NCBI RefSeq assembly: GCF_014696715.1
Contig: NZ_JACJQO010000019.1
Coordinates: forward strand, 310,001 to 374,000
Origin: Pseudanabaena sp. FACHB-2040
Lineage (GTDB): Bacteria; Cyanobacteriota; Cyanobacteriia; Phormidesmidales; Phormidesmidaceae
Length of the DNA stretch: 64,000 bases
Direction of reading: 5' to 3'
Below, one piece after another: positions 39,495 to 48,963 of this stretch. The translations under genes and the position numbers were made by a program. The notes beneath the pieces were generated by a model. It worked only from the letters and a program-made list of their open reading frames with translations, was not told the origin of the DNA and searched no databases. Each line of letters opens with the position of its first letter. Positions within the stretch are counted from its first letter, which is position 1.

Positions 39495-40031
39495 TTAAGC
39501 TACCAGCGGCAAAGGCGCTGTCGCCGGTAGGCTCAGCCGTTGCAGGATTAGCGTAAAGTCTGCGGCAACAAACTCCTGATTTAGCGGGTTGAGCGGGGGC
39601 ACATGAATAAAAATGGCCTGGGTCGAGCAGCGTGTGCGCTGGATGAATTCCAGCACTTTGAAATAGAGGTGGTTGCAGACGTAGGTTCCAGCGCAGTGGC
39701 TGATCTCGGTGAGTCGAGTACCTGCTATCAATTCAGGTAGGTTTAGGGCAGTTTTGAGGGTTTTGTCCTCGTAGCGGCCATTTAGCTCCAGGCTTAAACA
39801 GTGGCGCTTTTCTGCCATGCCGCAGCAGATTAGAACAGCCGGACGCAGTTCTACCAGTTTGGCAATGATATGACAGGGGGCAAGGTGAAAATTGACTGGT
39901 ACCTGCCGCATCAAAAGGGCATTGTCTGGCAGTTCCTGTCGCTGTTGCAAGCTAACCAGCAAGTCATCCGAAGAGTTTGACCGTTGGTCAGCTTTCCAAG
40001 GAGCAAAAGAGGTGAGAAGGATAGTGGACAT
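39495..40031 (-). CDS. Pyroglutamyl peptidase I-like (C15)
   Basis: 178 residues, shorter than the usual ~210. The Glu-Cys-His triad is visible: ICCGMAEKRHCLSLE, HCAGTYVCNHLYFKVLEF and IFIHVPPLN. Opening ILLTSFAPWKADQRSNSSDDL fits the family's N-terminal phosphate-loop-like motif. Removes N-terminal pyroglutamate from peptides; cytosolic. Gene order next to the dipeptidase gene suggests a shared peptide-recycling role, but the two could be separate units (89-nt spacer). Confidence 0.85.
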   Translation of the reverse strand: MSTILLTSFAPWKADQRSNSSDDLLVSLQQRQELPDNALLMRQVPVNFHLAPCHIIAKLVELRPAVLICCGMAEKRHCLSLELNGRYEDKTLKTALNLPELIAGTRLTEISHCAGTYVCNHLYFKVLEFIQRTRCSTQAIFIHVPPLNPLNQEFVAADFTLILQRLSLPATAPLPLVA

Positions 40032-40212
40032 GACGCTTTGCTTTGGTTAAGCCCATAGAAACCAAGCCGGTGAAAACAAGCTGGTAGAAACGTCATCCTG
40101 ATGGCCCTGCCAACTTTAGCGTGAAATTTCGAGGGGCGTCGTGAGCCTTTAGGCGGAACTGCGGGCCGACAGGTAGGATAGGGGAGTATTGCTGTTTGCT
40201 GGGGAGGCTGCT

Positions 40213-40857
40213 ATGACCTTGATTGCCGTCATTGACTACGACATGGGCAACCTGCACTCGGCCTGCAAGGGTCTAGCCAACTCCGGAGCTACCCCCCACA
40301 TTACCGATGTCGTTGCCGAGCTAGAGCAGGCTGATGCGGTGGTGCTGCCCGGCGATGGGGCCTTTGATCCGGCAATGCAGCACTTGCGATCGCGCGACCT
40401 GGTTCAGCCTATCAAAGACATTATCGCTAGCGGCAAACCCTTTCTGGGTATCTGCCTCGGTCTACAGCTTCTATTTGAGGCCAGCGAGGAAGGTCGAGAA
40501 GCAGGGCTGGGCATCCTGCCAGGACACATCCGGCGATTTCAGCCCGAACCAGGCATCACTATTCCCCATATGGGCTGGAACCAGCTCACCTTGACCCAAC
40601 CCGATGCTCCTATCTGGCAGGGCATTGAGAACGGCGACTGGGTCTATTTTGTCCACTCTTTCTATGCTGACCCTGCCGATCCCGCAGTAGTAGCGGCGAC
40701 GGTGACGCACGGCAGTCAGACGGTGACGGCTGCGATCGCACGCGATAACCTAATGGCAATGCAGTATCACCCAGAAAAGTCTGCCCCTGCCGGGCTCAAA
40801 ATGCTGGACAACTTTGTGGCCATGGTCAAGGCCCAAGAACTGGCAGTGAGCCGTTAG
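40213..40857 (+). CDS. hisH: Imidazole glycerol phosphate synthase subunit HisH
   Basis: Glutaminase subunit that supplies ammonia to HisF in histidine biosynthesis. 214 residues from ATG 40213, which has GGGGAGG nearby; the frame begins at 40189. Class I amidotransferase triad: Cys in FLGICLGLQLLFE, His and Glu in MAMQYHPEKS. The start IAVIDYDMGNLHSACKGL is diagnostic. Not clustered with other his genes here, as is usual in cyanobacteria. Confidence 0.96.
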   Translation: MTLIAVIDYDMGNLHSACKGLANSGATPHITDVVAELEQADAVVLPGDGAFDPAMQHLRSRDLVQPIKDIIASGKPFLGICLGLQLLFEASEEGREAGLGILPGHIRRFQPEPGITIPHMGWNQLTLTQPDAPIWQGIENGDWVYFVHSFYADPADPAVVAATVTHGSQTVTAAIARDNLMAMQYHPEKSAPAGLKMLDNFVAMVKAQELAVSR

Positions 40858-40923
40858 GAACAACGGTTTTGGCAGTACGTTCTGGAGATTTTGATTAAGA
40901 GCCTGGAATATTTTCACCGGATT

Positions 40924-40947
40924 TAGAGGCGGGTAATTGCGTCTCTA
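40924..40947. repeat. Degenerate GAGACG palindrome
   Basis: TAGAGGCG ... TGCGTCTCTA in the hisH-rsmD spacer, followed by a second half copy (AATTGCGTCTCTA at about 40994-41006). Related to the hairpins at 1703 and 50755 but eroded. Confidence 0.4.
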
Positions 40948-41007
40948 CGAGAAGATTTCAGGGCCTGTTTACGCTGTTTATAAACGCGATCAATTGCGTC
41001 TCTATGG

Positions 41008-41562
41008 ATGTCGCTTCGAATTTACGGCAATCGCACCATCAAGACCCTGCCAGGGCAAGACACTCGCCCTACCGCATCGCGGGTACGGCAGGCCCTATTT
41101 AACGTCTGGCAGGGCAGCATTGCTGGCTGCCGCTGGCTAGACTTGTGTGCGGGCAGCGGCGCAATGGGAGCCGAGGCGCTATGCCGTGGAGCGGCTGAGG
41201 CCGTTGCCATTGAGCTGTCACCCTTGGCCTGTCGGGTTATTCGAGAAAATTGGGAGCGGGTAAGCCAGCCCGACCAAAAGTTTCACGTTATTCGCGGCAA
41301 TGTTTTGCAGCAGATGGATCGGCTGAGAAACCAGCCCTTTGAGCGGATTTATGTTGACCCGCCCTACGATAGCGAACTCTATATGCCCGTCCTCACCGGC
41401 ATTGTTCGATTTGGCCTGTTAACGCCGATGGGAGAGGTCGCAGTAGAGCACAACCCCGATATCTGGCAGGCCATTGAGGTGCCAGGCTTGAACTTGATTC
41501 GGGAAAAACGCTACGGCACCACCCAGCTGACGTTTTATACTCCAGAGACTGTTTCAGCGTAA
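41008..41562 (+). CDS. rsmD: 16S rRNA (guanine-966 N2)-methyltransferase
   Basis: 184 residues. Starts LRIYGNRTIKTLPGQDTRPTASRVRQALFNV, the family opening. SAM motif WLDLCAGSGAMGAEALCRGA; catalytic motif IV YVDPPYDSELY. Start ATG 41008. Located 16 nt before the transporter gene, so they may be cotranscribed. Confidence 0.94.
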   Translation: MSLRIYGNRTIKTLPGQDTRPTASRVRQALFNVWQGSIAGCRWLDLCAGSGAMGAEALCRGAAEAVAIELSPLACRVIRENWERVSQPDQKFHVIRGNVLQQMDRLRNQPFERIYVDPPYDSELYMPVLTGIVRFGLLTPMGEVAVEHNPDIWQAIEVPGLNLIREKRYGTTQLTFYTPETVSA

Positions 41563-41578
41563 GGAGCCAGCTCCCCTT

Positions 41579-42826
41579 TTGAAAGCCACCCCATCGTTTC
41601 TCAAGGTTTTCGAGAGCCGCAAGATGCTGGCTCTGCTGTTTCTGGGCTTTGCCTCTGGTTTACCGCTGTTTCTCACCAGCCAAACTCTGCAGGCATGGAT
41701 GACTACCGCTGGGGTGGATCTGGGCACCATTGGCTGGTTTACGCTGGTGGCGCTGCCCTACTCGCTCAAGTTTCTCTGGTCGCCGCTGCTAGATCGCTAC
41801 ATTCCTCCCTTTTTGGGACGGCGGCGAGGCTGGCTGGTAATTACCCAGGTGGCGCTAGTGCTGGCAATCGGGGCGATGGCCCTACAAAATCCCCAGCAGG
41901 CGCTGACCATGGTGGCCGTCAATGCGCTGATCATTGCCTTTCTTAGCGCCAGCCAAGACATTGCCTTTGATGCCTACCGCACCGATGTGCTAGAGCCCCG
42001 AGAGATGGGGGCAGGGGCCGCGGTGGCTGTGTTGGGTTACCGCATCGCGCTGCTGGTAACGGGTTCGGCAGCGCTGATTCTAGCTGACCAGATTCCCTGG
42101 CCGCTGGTGTATATGGTGATGGCTGGGCTGATGGGACTTGCGATCGCATTCTCCTTCTTTGCCCCAGAACCCGTCAGCGACTACCACCATCCCGCTACCC
42201 TGGCAGAAGCAGTGGTCATGCCGTTTAGAGAGTTTTTCCAGCGCTCCGGCGTCAGTCGAGGCGTTCTCATCCTGGTCTTCATCGTGCTTTACAAGCTGGG
42301 AGATGCCCTTGTCAACAACATGGTGACACCCTTCCTGCTGGCGCTCGATTTCACCCAGACCGACATTGGCGCGATTCGCGGCGGCATGGGGCTATTTGCT
42401 ACCATTGTCGGCACGCTAGTAGGCGGCGCACTGCTAAGCCAGATCGGCATCAACCGCTCCCTCTGGATCTTTGGCATCCTCCAGGCCTTCAGCAATCTGG
42501 CCTATTTCGTGTTGTCTCAGGTGGGGCAAAACTATCCCCTGATGATCCTCAGCATCAACATCGAAAACTTCTGTGCCGGTTTGGGCACCGCTGCCTTCGT
42601 AGCGTTTCTGATGAGCCTCTGCAACCCCCGCTTCTCCGCCACTCAATACGCCCTGCTCTCCAGCCTAATGGCCGTCAGCCGCGATATCTTATCAGCCCCC
42701 GCCGGCCAAATCGTCAAAGCCACCGGCTGGCCTCTGTTTTTTCTGATAACGCTGATAGCAGCGCTGCCAGGACTGGTGCTGCTGCCGTGGTTTGCTCCGT
42801 GGCAGGTGAGAGAGGAACAGGGGTGA
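41579..42826 (+). CDS. AmpG-like MFS transporter
   Basis: 415 residues with 12 predicted membrane helices. AmpG-type start KMLALLFLGFASGLPLFLTSQTLQAW, then SLKFLWSPLLDRYIPPFLGRRRGWL and SASQDIAFDAYRTDVLEPREMGAGAA. In proteobacteria AmpG imports muropeptides for wall recycling; in cyanobacteria the role is unproven. Start is TTG 41579, since no ATG fits the conserved N-terminus. The 3' end enters purine-rich repeat DNA. Confidence 0.87.
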   Translation: MKATPSFLKVFESRKMLALLFLGFASGLPLFLTSQTLQAWMTTAGVDLGTIGWFTLVALPYSLKFLWSPLLDRYIPPFLGRRRGWLVITQVALVLAIGAMALQNPQQALTMVAVNALIIAFLSASQDIAFDAYRTDVLEPREMGAGAAVAVLGYRIALLVTGSAALILADQIPWPLVYMVMAGLMGLAIAFSFFAPEPVSDYHHPATLAEAVVMPFREFFQRSGVSRGVLILVFIVLYKLGDALVNNMVTPFLLALDFTQTDIGAIRGGMGLFATIVGTLVGGALLSQIGINRSLWIFGILQAFSNLAYFVLSQVGQNYPLMILSINIENFCAGLGTAAFVAFLMSLCNPRFSATQYALLSSLMAVSRDILSAPAGQIVKATGWPLFFLITLIAALPGLVLLPWFAPWQVREEQG

Positions 42827-42830
42827 GGGG

Positions 42831-43014
42831 GTAGCGGAGACGCGGGCGAGGGAGTGTCGATTTTTGTCTCTTGCCCTTTGCTTGATCAGGTCAGAAGTCA
42901 CAATGGACAAAGGAAAACCAACTACCTCTGCTCCGCCACTCCCTGGTTCCTCCGCTGCCTCGACCCCTTGCTGCCTCAACCTCTTGCTTCTTTGCTCCCC
43001 CGCGTCTCTGCCTC
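42831..43014. repeat. GA-rich / CT-rich inverted repeat element
   Basis: GCGGAGACGCGGGCGAG (42834-42850) on the left and CTCCCCCGCGTCTCTGCC (42995-43012) on the right are inverted copies, about 145 nt apart, filling the whole spacer between the transporter and sulfurtransferase genes. The inside is low complexity. Open frames inside are not credible. Confidence 0.55.
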
Positions 43015-43026
43015 AAAATTACAGCG

Positions 43027-43860
43027 ATGACTTACCCTACAAATCTAGTCGAGCCTGGCTGGCTAGCTGACCACTTAGATGACCCGCAGGTAGTCATAGT
43101 AGACTGCCGCTTTGCGCTGATGGAGCCGGAGAAGGGGCGGCGACAGTACGAGGCTGGGCACATTCCAGGGGCACATTACCTAGATTTAAACCAAGATTTG
43201 TCGAGTCCGGTGCAGGTGCATGGGGGGCGGCATCCACTACCAGATTGGGAGAAGTTTGGGCAAAAGCTGGAGGCGATGGGCGTATCTTCTGCGCTACCTG
43301 CGGGCCCGACTTTGGTGGTGGCCTATGATGATGCTCGCTATGCTTTTGCCTCGCGGCTCTGGTGGCTGCTGAAGTATCTGGGCCACGATGCGGTGGCGGT
43401 ACTCAATGGCGGACTACAGGGTTGGCAGAGCCAGGGATATGCGCTTAGTCAGGCGGTGCGTGAAGCCGGTTCAGGCAAATTTACGCCCACGCCACGAACG
43501 GATTGGGTCGTTGATATTGACACTGTGCGACGGCGCAAGGATGAACCGGGCATGTTGCTGGTTGATGCGCGTGAGCCATCTCGCTACCGGGGTGAGCAAG
43601 AACCGATTGACCCAGTTGCAGGCAGCATTCCTGGCGCGGTGAATTATTTCTGGCAAGATGTCAGTGAGGGGGATGGACGAATGCGATCGCACGCCGAACT
43701 CGCCGTCCACTGGTCAACCTTAGACGATGTCGACGATGTAATTGTCTATTGCGGCTCCGGCGTCACCGCCTGCGTTAATCTGCTAAGCCAAGCGATCGCA
43801 GGCAAGCCTACGGGCAAGCTCTACGTAGGCGGCTGGAGCGACTGGTGCACTTATCTGTAG
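43027..43860 (+). CDS. Sulfurtransferase (two-domain rhodanese)
   Basis: 277 residues, two rhodanese domains. N-terminal domain inactive-like (VIVDCRFALMEPEKGRRQYE ... HIPGAHYLDL); C-terminal domain has the active loop CGSGVTA with Cys242 and the substrate Arg/acid context VDAREPSRYRGEQEPIDPVAG. CGSGVTA is more like mercaptopyruvate sulfurtransferase than thiosulfate sulfurtransferase (CRKGVTA). Start ATG 43027 in weak Shine-Dalgarno context. Confidence 0.9.
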   Translation: MTYPTNLVEPGWLADHLDDPQVVIVDCRFALMEPEKGRRQYEAGHIPGAHYLDLNQDLSSPVQVHGGRHPLPDWEKFGQKLEAMGVSSALPAGPTLVVAYDDARYAFASRLWWLLKYLGHDAVAVLNGGLQGWQSQGYALSQAVREAGSGKFTPTPRTDWVVDIDTVRRRKDEPGMLLVDAREPSRYRGEQEPIDPVAGSIPGAVNYFWQDVSEGDGRMRSHAELAVHWSTLDDVDDVIVYCGSGVTACVNLLSQAIAGKPTGKLYVGGWSDWCTYL

Positions 43861-43919
43861 TTTCGCCTGGGCTCTTGAGTCTAGAGATTGGGCCTATAGT
43901 TGCAGGAACCGTTGCTATA

Positions 43920-43935
43920 AAGTACAAATGTACTT
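43920..43935. terminator. Small hairpin between convergent genes
   Basis: AAGTAC AAAT GTACTT, a perfect 6-bp stem just before the stop of the minus-strand response regulator. Possible terminator; weak. Confidence 0.35.
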
Positions 43936-43937
43936 AG

Positions 43938-44336
43938 CTAGATGTCTGTCATCATAGCCTTAACCTGATCCACAAACTGCTGGTGATCCACTACCGGCTT
44001 AGAGATGTAGCCATCGGCTCCGCTCAGCTTGAGGAAATTCTCGCGATCGCCATCCATCGCGTGGGCCGTCACCAGAATCACCGGCAGATTGGCTGTATCT
44101 GGGTTGGCCTTGAGCATTTGGGTAATTTTAATGCCATCGACCGGCTTCCCCTGGTAAACGCTGTGGGCCAAAGAAACATCCATCAAAATAATGTCGGCCT
44201 CCCGGTTTTGGGCAATCTGTATGACTTCGTCAACATTCTCCGTATGCTTTACTGCCAAGCCTCCCCGCTTGGTCAAAATCTTTGAAAAGACCCGGGCATT
44301 GATCGGGTCATCTTCCACAATCAGGACGGTTTTCAT
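43938..44336 (-). CDS. Single-domain response regulator (CheY-like)
   Basis: 132 residues, receiver domain only: acidic pair in VLIVEDDPINARVF, phospho-acceptor Asp53 in ADIILMDVSLAHS, Thr in VILVTAHAMDGD, Lys in GADGYISKPVV. No output domain. It resembles cyanobacterial stand-alone regulators of the DivK/Rcp class, but the partner kinase is not adjacent. Divergent from the topoisomerase gene. Confidence 0.88.
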   Translation of the reverse strand: MKTVLIVEDDPINARVFSKILTKRGGLAVKHTENVDEVIQIAQNREADIILMDVSLAHSVYQGKPVDGIKITQMLKANPDTANLPVILVTAHAMDGDRENFLKLSGADGYISKPVVDHQQFVDQVKAMMTDI

Positions 44337-44540
44337 GATGAGTAATCCACCGCTTAAAGAGGGAATTGTGTTGAAAGAACGTCAATAAACCGGTCGATGC
44401 ATCTGATAATCAGCACAATTCATAAGATTCTGTAGGTGCTTAAACGCTTGCCACGTTCTTGCCCTTGGATATAAGTTACAGCATTGTTATTGCTGACATA
44501 GAGCAACCCCCAACTAACTTCATTCAGGACCGTCACGCTC

Positions 44541-47066
44541 ATGGCCGACCCACTCAACACCCTCCCCTCAGGACAGGTAATCACGACTTCACTCCATTCA
44601 GAGGTGCAGCGGTCTTATCTGGAATATGCCATGAGCGTGATTGTAGGCCGGGCCTTGCCCGACGTGCGCGACGGGCTCAAACCGGTGCACCGCCGCATTC
44701 TCTACGCCATGCACGAACTGGGTTTGACTCCCGATCGGCCCTACCGCAAGTGTGCCCGCGTGGTGGGCGATGTGCTGGGTAAGTACCACCCTCACGGCGA
44801 TCAGGCCGTCTACGATGCCCTGGTTCGCATGGTGCAAACCTTCTCTAGCCGCTACCCGTTGCTCGATGGCCACGGCAACTTCGGCTCGGTAGATAACGAC
44901 CCCCCTGCCGCCATGCGCTACACCGAAACGCGCCTGGCCTCGGTTGGTCATGAAGCGCTGTTAGGCGATATCAGTGAGGCCCTGGTCGACTTCACCGACA
45001 ACTTCGATAGCTCCCAGCAAGAGCCGGTTGTGCTGCCAGCCCAGCTACCCAACCTGATTCTCAACGGCAGTTCTGGCATTGCCGTGGGTATGGCCACCAA
45101 CATTCCCCCTCACAACCTAGGGGAAGTAGTCGATGGACTCATTGCCTTGATTGATCGGCCTGGCATCACCGATGAGCAGCTATTTGAAATCATCCCCGGC
45201 CCAGACTTTCCGACGGGTGGAGAAATTATCGGCACTGAGGGCATTTATGATGCCTATCGCACTGGGCGGGGCAGCATTCCGCTGCGGGGAGTGGTCCGGT
45301 TTGAGGAGGTTCGTCCTGGCCGGGGCAAGCAGCGGCGCAATGCCATTATCGTGACGGAGCTGCCTTTTCAGGTCAACAAAGCTGGCTGGATTGAAAAAAT
45401 TGCCGACCTGGTTAACAACGGACGGCTTGATGGCATTGCCGATATTCGAGACGAGAGCGATCGCGAAGGCATGCGGGTCGTCATTGAGCTTAAACGGGAA
45501 GCCCAGGCCCAGCGCGTGCTCCACGATCTGTATCGCATGACCCCACTGCAGACCAACTTTGGAGCCATCATGCTGGCTCTAGAAGACGGTCAGCCCCGGC
45601 AGATGCCGCTTCGGGAAATCTTGCTGGCCTTCCTCAACTTCCGAGAAGAAACCCTCACCCGCCAGTACCAGCATGAGCTGGATAAAACCCAGGCCCGGCT
45701 GCACATTATTGAGGGGCTGCTGACTGCCCTAGGCAACCTCGATACCGTCATTGATATTCTTCGCAATGCCCCCGATGGCACCACCGCTAAGCAGGTGTTT
45801 CAGCAGCAGTTTGACCTCTCCGAGCGGCAGTCTGACGCGATTTTGGCCATGCCGCTGCGGCGCTTAACTGGGCTGGAGCGCCAGAACCTAGAAAAGGAGT
45901 TCCAAGAAGCCAGCACGCAGCGCAACGAACTGCAGCGGTTGCTCAACGATCGCAAAGAGCTGCTAAAAGCGCTCAAGAAAGAGTTGCGATCGCTCAAGAA
46001 AAAGTTCAGCGACCCTCGGCGCACTCGAATTCCGTCGGCTGCTGCCATTGCCAAAGAATCACAGCAGCTAGCCGAGATCATTTCAGAAGCAGCGGAAGAA
46101 GAAGCCATTCTCGAATTTACTCAAAAAGGCTACGTGCGCCGCTCCTCGCCCCGCTCTTATCAGCGGCGACAGGGCAAACAGGAAGCAGCCAGCACCGGCA
46201 CCTTGCAGGAGGTAGAAGACGTCATCCTGCAGGTCGAATCGGCCCTCACGAACCAGGAAGTGCTGGCCCTGACCCGAGACGGTCGAGCGTTTACCGTAAA
46301 AGTTGACGACATCCCTCAGGCGCAGCGGCAGGCTAAGGGAGTACCTCTGGTGCGGCTACTGCCCGACTCGGTGCCCTCAGAAGCAGGAGCCGTTGTCCGA
46401 CAAATTCTGCTAACAGAAGCGGCCTTGGAGCAGGATTTGGTGGTTGTGACCCGACAGGGCCGCATTAAGCGGGTGCCCCTGAAGGAATACAGCCAGCTCA
46501 CCGGCCGAGGGCTGACCGTGATGAAGCTCAAAGACGGCGATGAACTGGCCTACGCCGTGCTGGCTAGGGCGGGAGAGCATCTGGTGCTGGCGACCTCCGG
46601 CGGGCGGCTGCTGCGCTTTGAGATCGACGATGACAACCTGCCGATTATGGGCCGTAATGCCCAAGGCCCTCAGGCTCTGCGGATGCGAAAACAGGAAACG
46701 CTAGTGGGCTGCGTGGCCATAGCTAAGGAGAGTAGCTGTGTGCTGCTGATCTCGGCTTTGGGCTTTGCTAAGCGTATGCCTGCCAACAGCGTAACCCTAG
46801 CCAGCCGGGGTGGTTTGGGAACGCAGGCGTTCCAGTTCAGTCTCAAGAGCGACACGCTGGCAGCTCTAACCGCAGCCGATCCAGGCACAGAAGCAACACT
46901 GATCACAACGGCGGATCGGGTGGCGCAGATTACGGTAGCCAAGGTGCCCCGGCAAGGGCGCAGTACGCCGTGCGATCGCATTCTCAAGCTGAACAAAGGA
47001 GAATCAGTTGCCGCTGTCACCATCGCCACCTTGCCTGATAATGGGTCAAATGGAAACGAGGGATAA
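44541..47066 (+). CDS. gyrA: DNA gyrase/topoisomerase IV subunit A
   Basis: 841 residues. Breakage-reunion domain: [35 protein letters not shown] and catalytic Tyr127 in [13 protein letters not shown]-terminal beta-pinwheel from about residue 520. The GyrA box, canonical QRRGGKG, is here YQRRQGKQ, i.e. degenerate, so this may be the second A-type paralogue that cyanobacteria carry, with weaker DNA wrapping (more topo IV-like). The quinolone-position serine (E. coli Ser83) is Gln88. Start ATG 44541. The ABC ATPase gene follows after 8 nt. Confidence 0.88.
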   Translation: MADPLNTLPSGQVITTSLHSEVQRSYLEYAMSVIVGRALPDVRDGLKPVHRRILYAMHELGLTPDRPYRKCARVVGDVLGKYHPHGDQAVYDALVRMVQTFSSRYPLLDGHGNFGSVDNDPPAAMRYTETRLASVGHEALLGDISEALVDFTDNFDSSQQEPVVLPAQLPNLILNGSSGIAVGMATNIPPHNLGEVVDGLIALIDRPGITDEQLFEIIPGPDFPTGGEIIGTEGIYDAYRTGRGSIPLRGVVRFEEVRPGRGKQRRNAIIVTELPFQVNKAGWIEKIADLVNNGRLDGIADIRDESDREGMRVVIELKREAQAQRVLHDLYRMTPLQTNFGAIMLALEDGQPRQMPLREILLAFLNFREETLTRQYQHELDKTQARLHIIEGLLTALGNLDTVIDILRNAPDGTTAKQVFQQQFDLSERQSDAILAMPLRRLTGLERQNLEKEFQEASTQRNELQRLLNDRKELLKALKKELRSLKKKFSDPRRTRIPSAAAIAKESQQLAEIISEAAEEEAILEFTQKGYVRRSSPRSYQRRQGKQEAASTGTLQEVEDVILQVESALTNQEVLALTRDGRAFTVKVDDIPQAQRQAKGVPLVRLLPDSVPSEAGAVVRQILLTEAALEQDLVVVTRQGRIKRVPLKEYSQLTGRGLTVMKLKDGDELAYAVLARAGEHLVLATSGGRLLRFEIDDDNLPIMGRNAQGPQALRMRKQETLVGCVAIAKESSCVLLISALGFAKRMPANSVTLASRGGLGTQAFQFSLKSDTLAALTAADPGTEATLITTADRVAQITVAKVPRQGRSTPCDRILKLNKGESVAAVTIATLPDNGSNGNEG

Positions 47067-47074
47067 GCACCACC

Positions 47075-48376
47075 GTGGCTCCTGTTCTAATTGAGAACGT
47101 CTACAAGACCTTTCCAGCCGCTCAGTTAAACCGTGCGGCTGATCCGTCAGGCTCCCATGAGGGGCTGACGGTGCTGCGGCGCATTCATCTAGACGTGGCC
47201 GACGGCGAGTTTATGGTGCTGGTAGGGCCTTCGGGCTGCGGCAAAAGCACCCTGCTGCGGCTGATTGCCGGACTAGAGGACATCTCTGCAGGCACGATTT
47301 GGGTGGGCGGGCAGCGGGTCAACGATTTGCCGCCCAAGCTGCGAGACATTGCCATGGTGTTTCAGAGCTATGCCCTCTACCCTCACCTGACGGTGTACGA
47401 CAACTTAGCCTTTGGGCTGCGGCGAATGCGGCAGGGGGCAGGAGCAGTGCGGCCCGGCGTAGAAGACATAAAGGACGGGGATCTAGAGAAAGATGCCAAT
47501 TTAGAACTGGCACAGATCCTCGCAACTAGCCGTTGGTGGGAAGACGCTCTGGGGTCGCTGACGCGGCGGCTGCCGCCTGCTCTGCGCTACATCTCTGAGG
47601 CCGAGCGGCTGATCGACGAGCGGGTGCGGGCCATTGCCAAAATGCTGCAGATTGGGCTGCTGCTGCATCGCTTTCCCCGGCAGCTATCGGGCGGGCAAAA
47701 GCAGCGAGTGGCCTTAGGCCGAGCCATGGCCCGCAACCCTCAGGTCTTTTTGATGGATGAGCCGCTGTCTAACCTCGATGCCAAGCTGCGCACCGAGACG
47801 CGGGCTCAGATCGTCAACCTGCAGCGCCAGCTCGGCATCACCACAATCTACGTCACCCACGACCAGGTAGAGGCAATGACCATGGGCGATCGCATCGCCA
47901 TCATGAACCAGGGCCAAATTCAGCAGGTGGCTGCGCCGCTAGAGCTGTACCAGCGACCGGCCAACCGCTTTGTGGCTGAGTTTATCGGCTCTCCAACTAT
48001 GAACTTTCTCACGGTGCAGGTGCAGTCTCCCAGTCTGCTGATTCACCCCAAATTCCGGCTATCCATTCCTAGCGAGTGGGATGAGCTGCTCAAGCCCTAC
48101 GATGGCCGCACCGTGATATTGGGGATTCGGCCAGAGCACTTGAGCTTGGGTCTGCCTGCCCCCAAGAACCTAGAAACGCGGGTGAGCCGGGTGGAGGCAC
48201 TGGGCAGCGAGACTTACCTGAGCGTTCAGTTTGAGGGCGAAACGCTGCAGGCCCGCATTGCGCCCGACCATGCTGTGACGCTGGGCGATACGGTGTGGCT
48301 TGCGATCGCAGCCGACAAAGTGCATCTGTTTGACCCCGATACCGGTCAGTCTCTGCGGGCAGCTGTTCCGGCTTAA
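47075..48376 (+). CDS. ABC transporter ATP-binding protein (MalK/UgpC type) with insertion
   Basis: 433 residues from GTG 47075. Walker A GPSGCGKST, Q-loop MVFQSYALYPHLTVYDNLAFG, signature [14 protein letters not shown], Walker B VFLMDEPLSNLDAK, switch VTHDQVEAMTM, and a C-terminal MOBE/TOBE domain (ILGIRPEHLSLG ... VWLAIAADKVHLFDPD). Between FGLRRMRQG and MLQIGLLLHRF there is about 60 extra residues compared with standard MalK-type proteins. A sugar or polyol importer is likely; no permease genes are adjacent. Only 8 nt after gyrA. Confidence 0.87.
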   Translation: MAPVLIENVYKTFPAAQLNRAADPSGSHEGLTVLRRIHLDVADGEFMVLVGPSGCGKSTLLRLIAGLEDISAGTIWVGGQRVNDLPPKLRDIAMVFQSYALYPHLTVYDNLAFGLRRMRQGAGAVRPGVEDIKDGDLEKDANLELAQILATSRWWEDALGSLTRRLPPALRYISEAERLIDERVRAIAKMLQIGLLLHRFPRQLSGGQKQRVALGRAMARNPQVFLMDEPLSNLDAKLRTETRAQIVNLQRQLGITTIYVTHDQVEAMTMGDRIAIMNQGQIQQVAAPLELYQRPANRFVAEFIGSPTMNFLTVQVQSPSLLIHPKFRLSIPSEWDELLKPYDGRTVILGIRPEHLSLGLPAPKNLETRVSRVEALGSETYLSVQFEGETLQARIAPDHAVTLGDTVWLAIAADKVHLFDPDTGQSLRAAVPA

Positions 48377-48518
48377 GCAGGTGTCCATTGCCCCGGCCAT
48401 AGGCACAACATGCATGTGTTATGCTGGCCAAGATTAAGGCGTTAGGGCTAAGGCCTTTAACGCTCTGCTTCGATTTCGACACCGTCTGCTGCGTGTCGCT
48501 TGGCACCCAGTTTTGTGA

Positions 48519-48749
48519 ATGAAGAAATTAGACTACACGTCGCTGTTTTTAAGCATGGTTTCCCTGGTATGGATGCTGACCATGCTTCAAGAGTTGCCTG
48601 CGTTGGCTCAAGCTGCTACGGCTCATTCAGCCAATTCGCTGCTGGCTGAAAGGGTCTCTTTAACCCAACTAATCGAGCTACGTGCGGCTGCTCAAGGGAA
48701 GCCGGAAAAGCTGGCTCAGGGACGCGATCGCAGCTTATTAACTCTCTAA
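48519..48749 (+). CDS. Small hydrophobic-start protein, uncertain
   Basis: 76 residues with an N-terminal signal-like stretch (SLFLSMVSLVWMLTMLQELPALAQ, possible cleavage after ALAQA) and a short polar mature part. No clear Shine-Dalgarno and no family recognised. It sits in an otherwise empty spacer before the cobalamin riboswitch. It may be a real small secreted protein or chance. Confidence 0.4.
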   Translation: MKKLDYTSLFLSMVSLVWMLTMLQELPALAQAATAHSANSLLAERVSLTQLIELRAAAQGKPEKLAQGRDRSLLTL

Positions 48750-48818
48750 TTACGTTCCATTGCGTGGCCACACCCGCGTGATATGCTGACCAATGCTAAG
48801 CCAGTTCCGGTGGGGACC

Positions 48819-48934
48819 AGCCATCGGGCGCTTTGTCATTTTGACGAGCGGGGGAAAGTCCGGTGTCAGTCCGGCACTGTCCCGCAGCTGTGATGAAAAG
48901 CCCAGCTTTTCTAAGTCAGAATGCCCGCTGGCGA
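48819..48934 (+). ncRNA. Cobalamin (B12) riboswitch
   Basis: Conserved core in order: GGGGGAAAGTCCGGTGTCAG from about 48850, TCCGGCACTGTCCCGCAGCTG (48870-48890), and the B12 box AAGTCAGAATGCCCGC (48913-48928). P1 pairs GCCATCGGGC (48820-48829) with GCCCGCTGGC (48923-48932), 9 of 10. These are the standard cobalamin riboswitch elements. It ends 29 nt before the hupE start, so it probably blocks hupE-cobW translation or transcription when cobalamin is plentiful. Confidence 0.93.
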
Positions 48935-48963
48935 TCGCTTTGTTCCCCATCTGCGAGGTACAG

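Noticed and set aside
42864-43070. Small ORF in the spacer before the sulfurtransferase
   Set aside because: Low-complexity CT-rich DNA that runs into the next gene in another frame.
48793-48963. N-terminal extension of hupE from an ORF start at 48793
   Set aside because: The segment is the cobalamin riboswitch; the real start at 48964 has a Shine-Dalgarno and is followed by a signal peptide.
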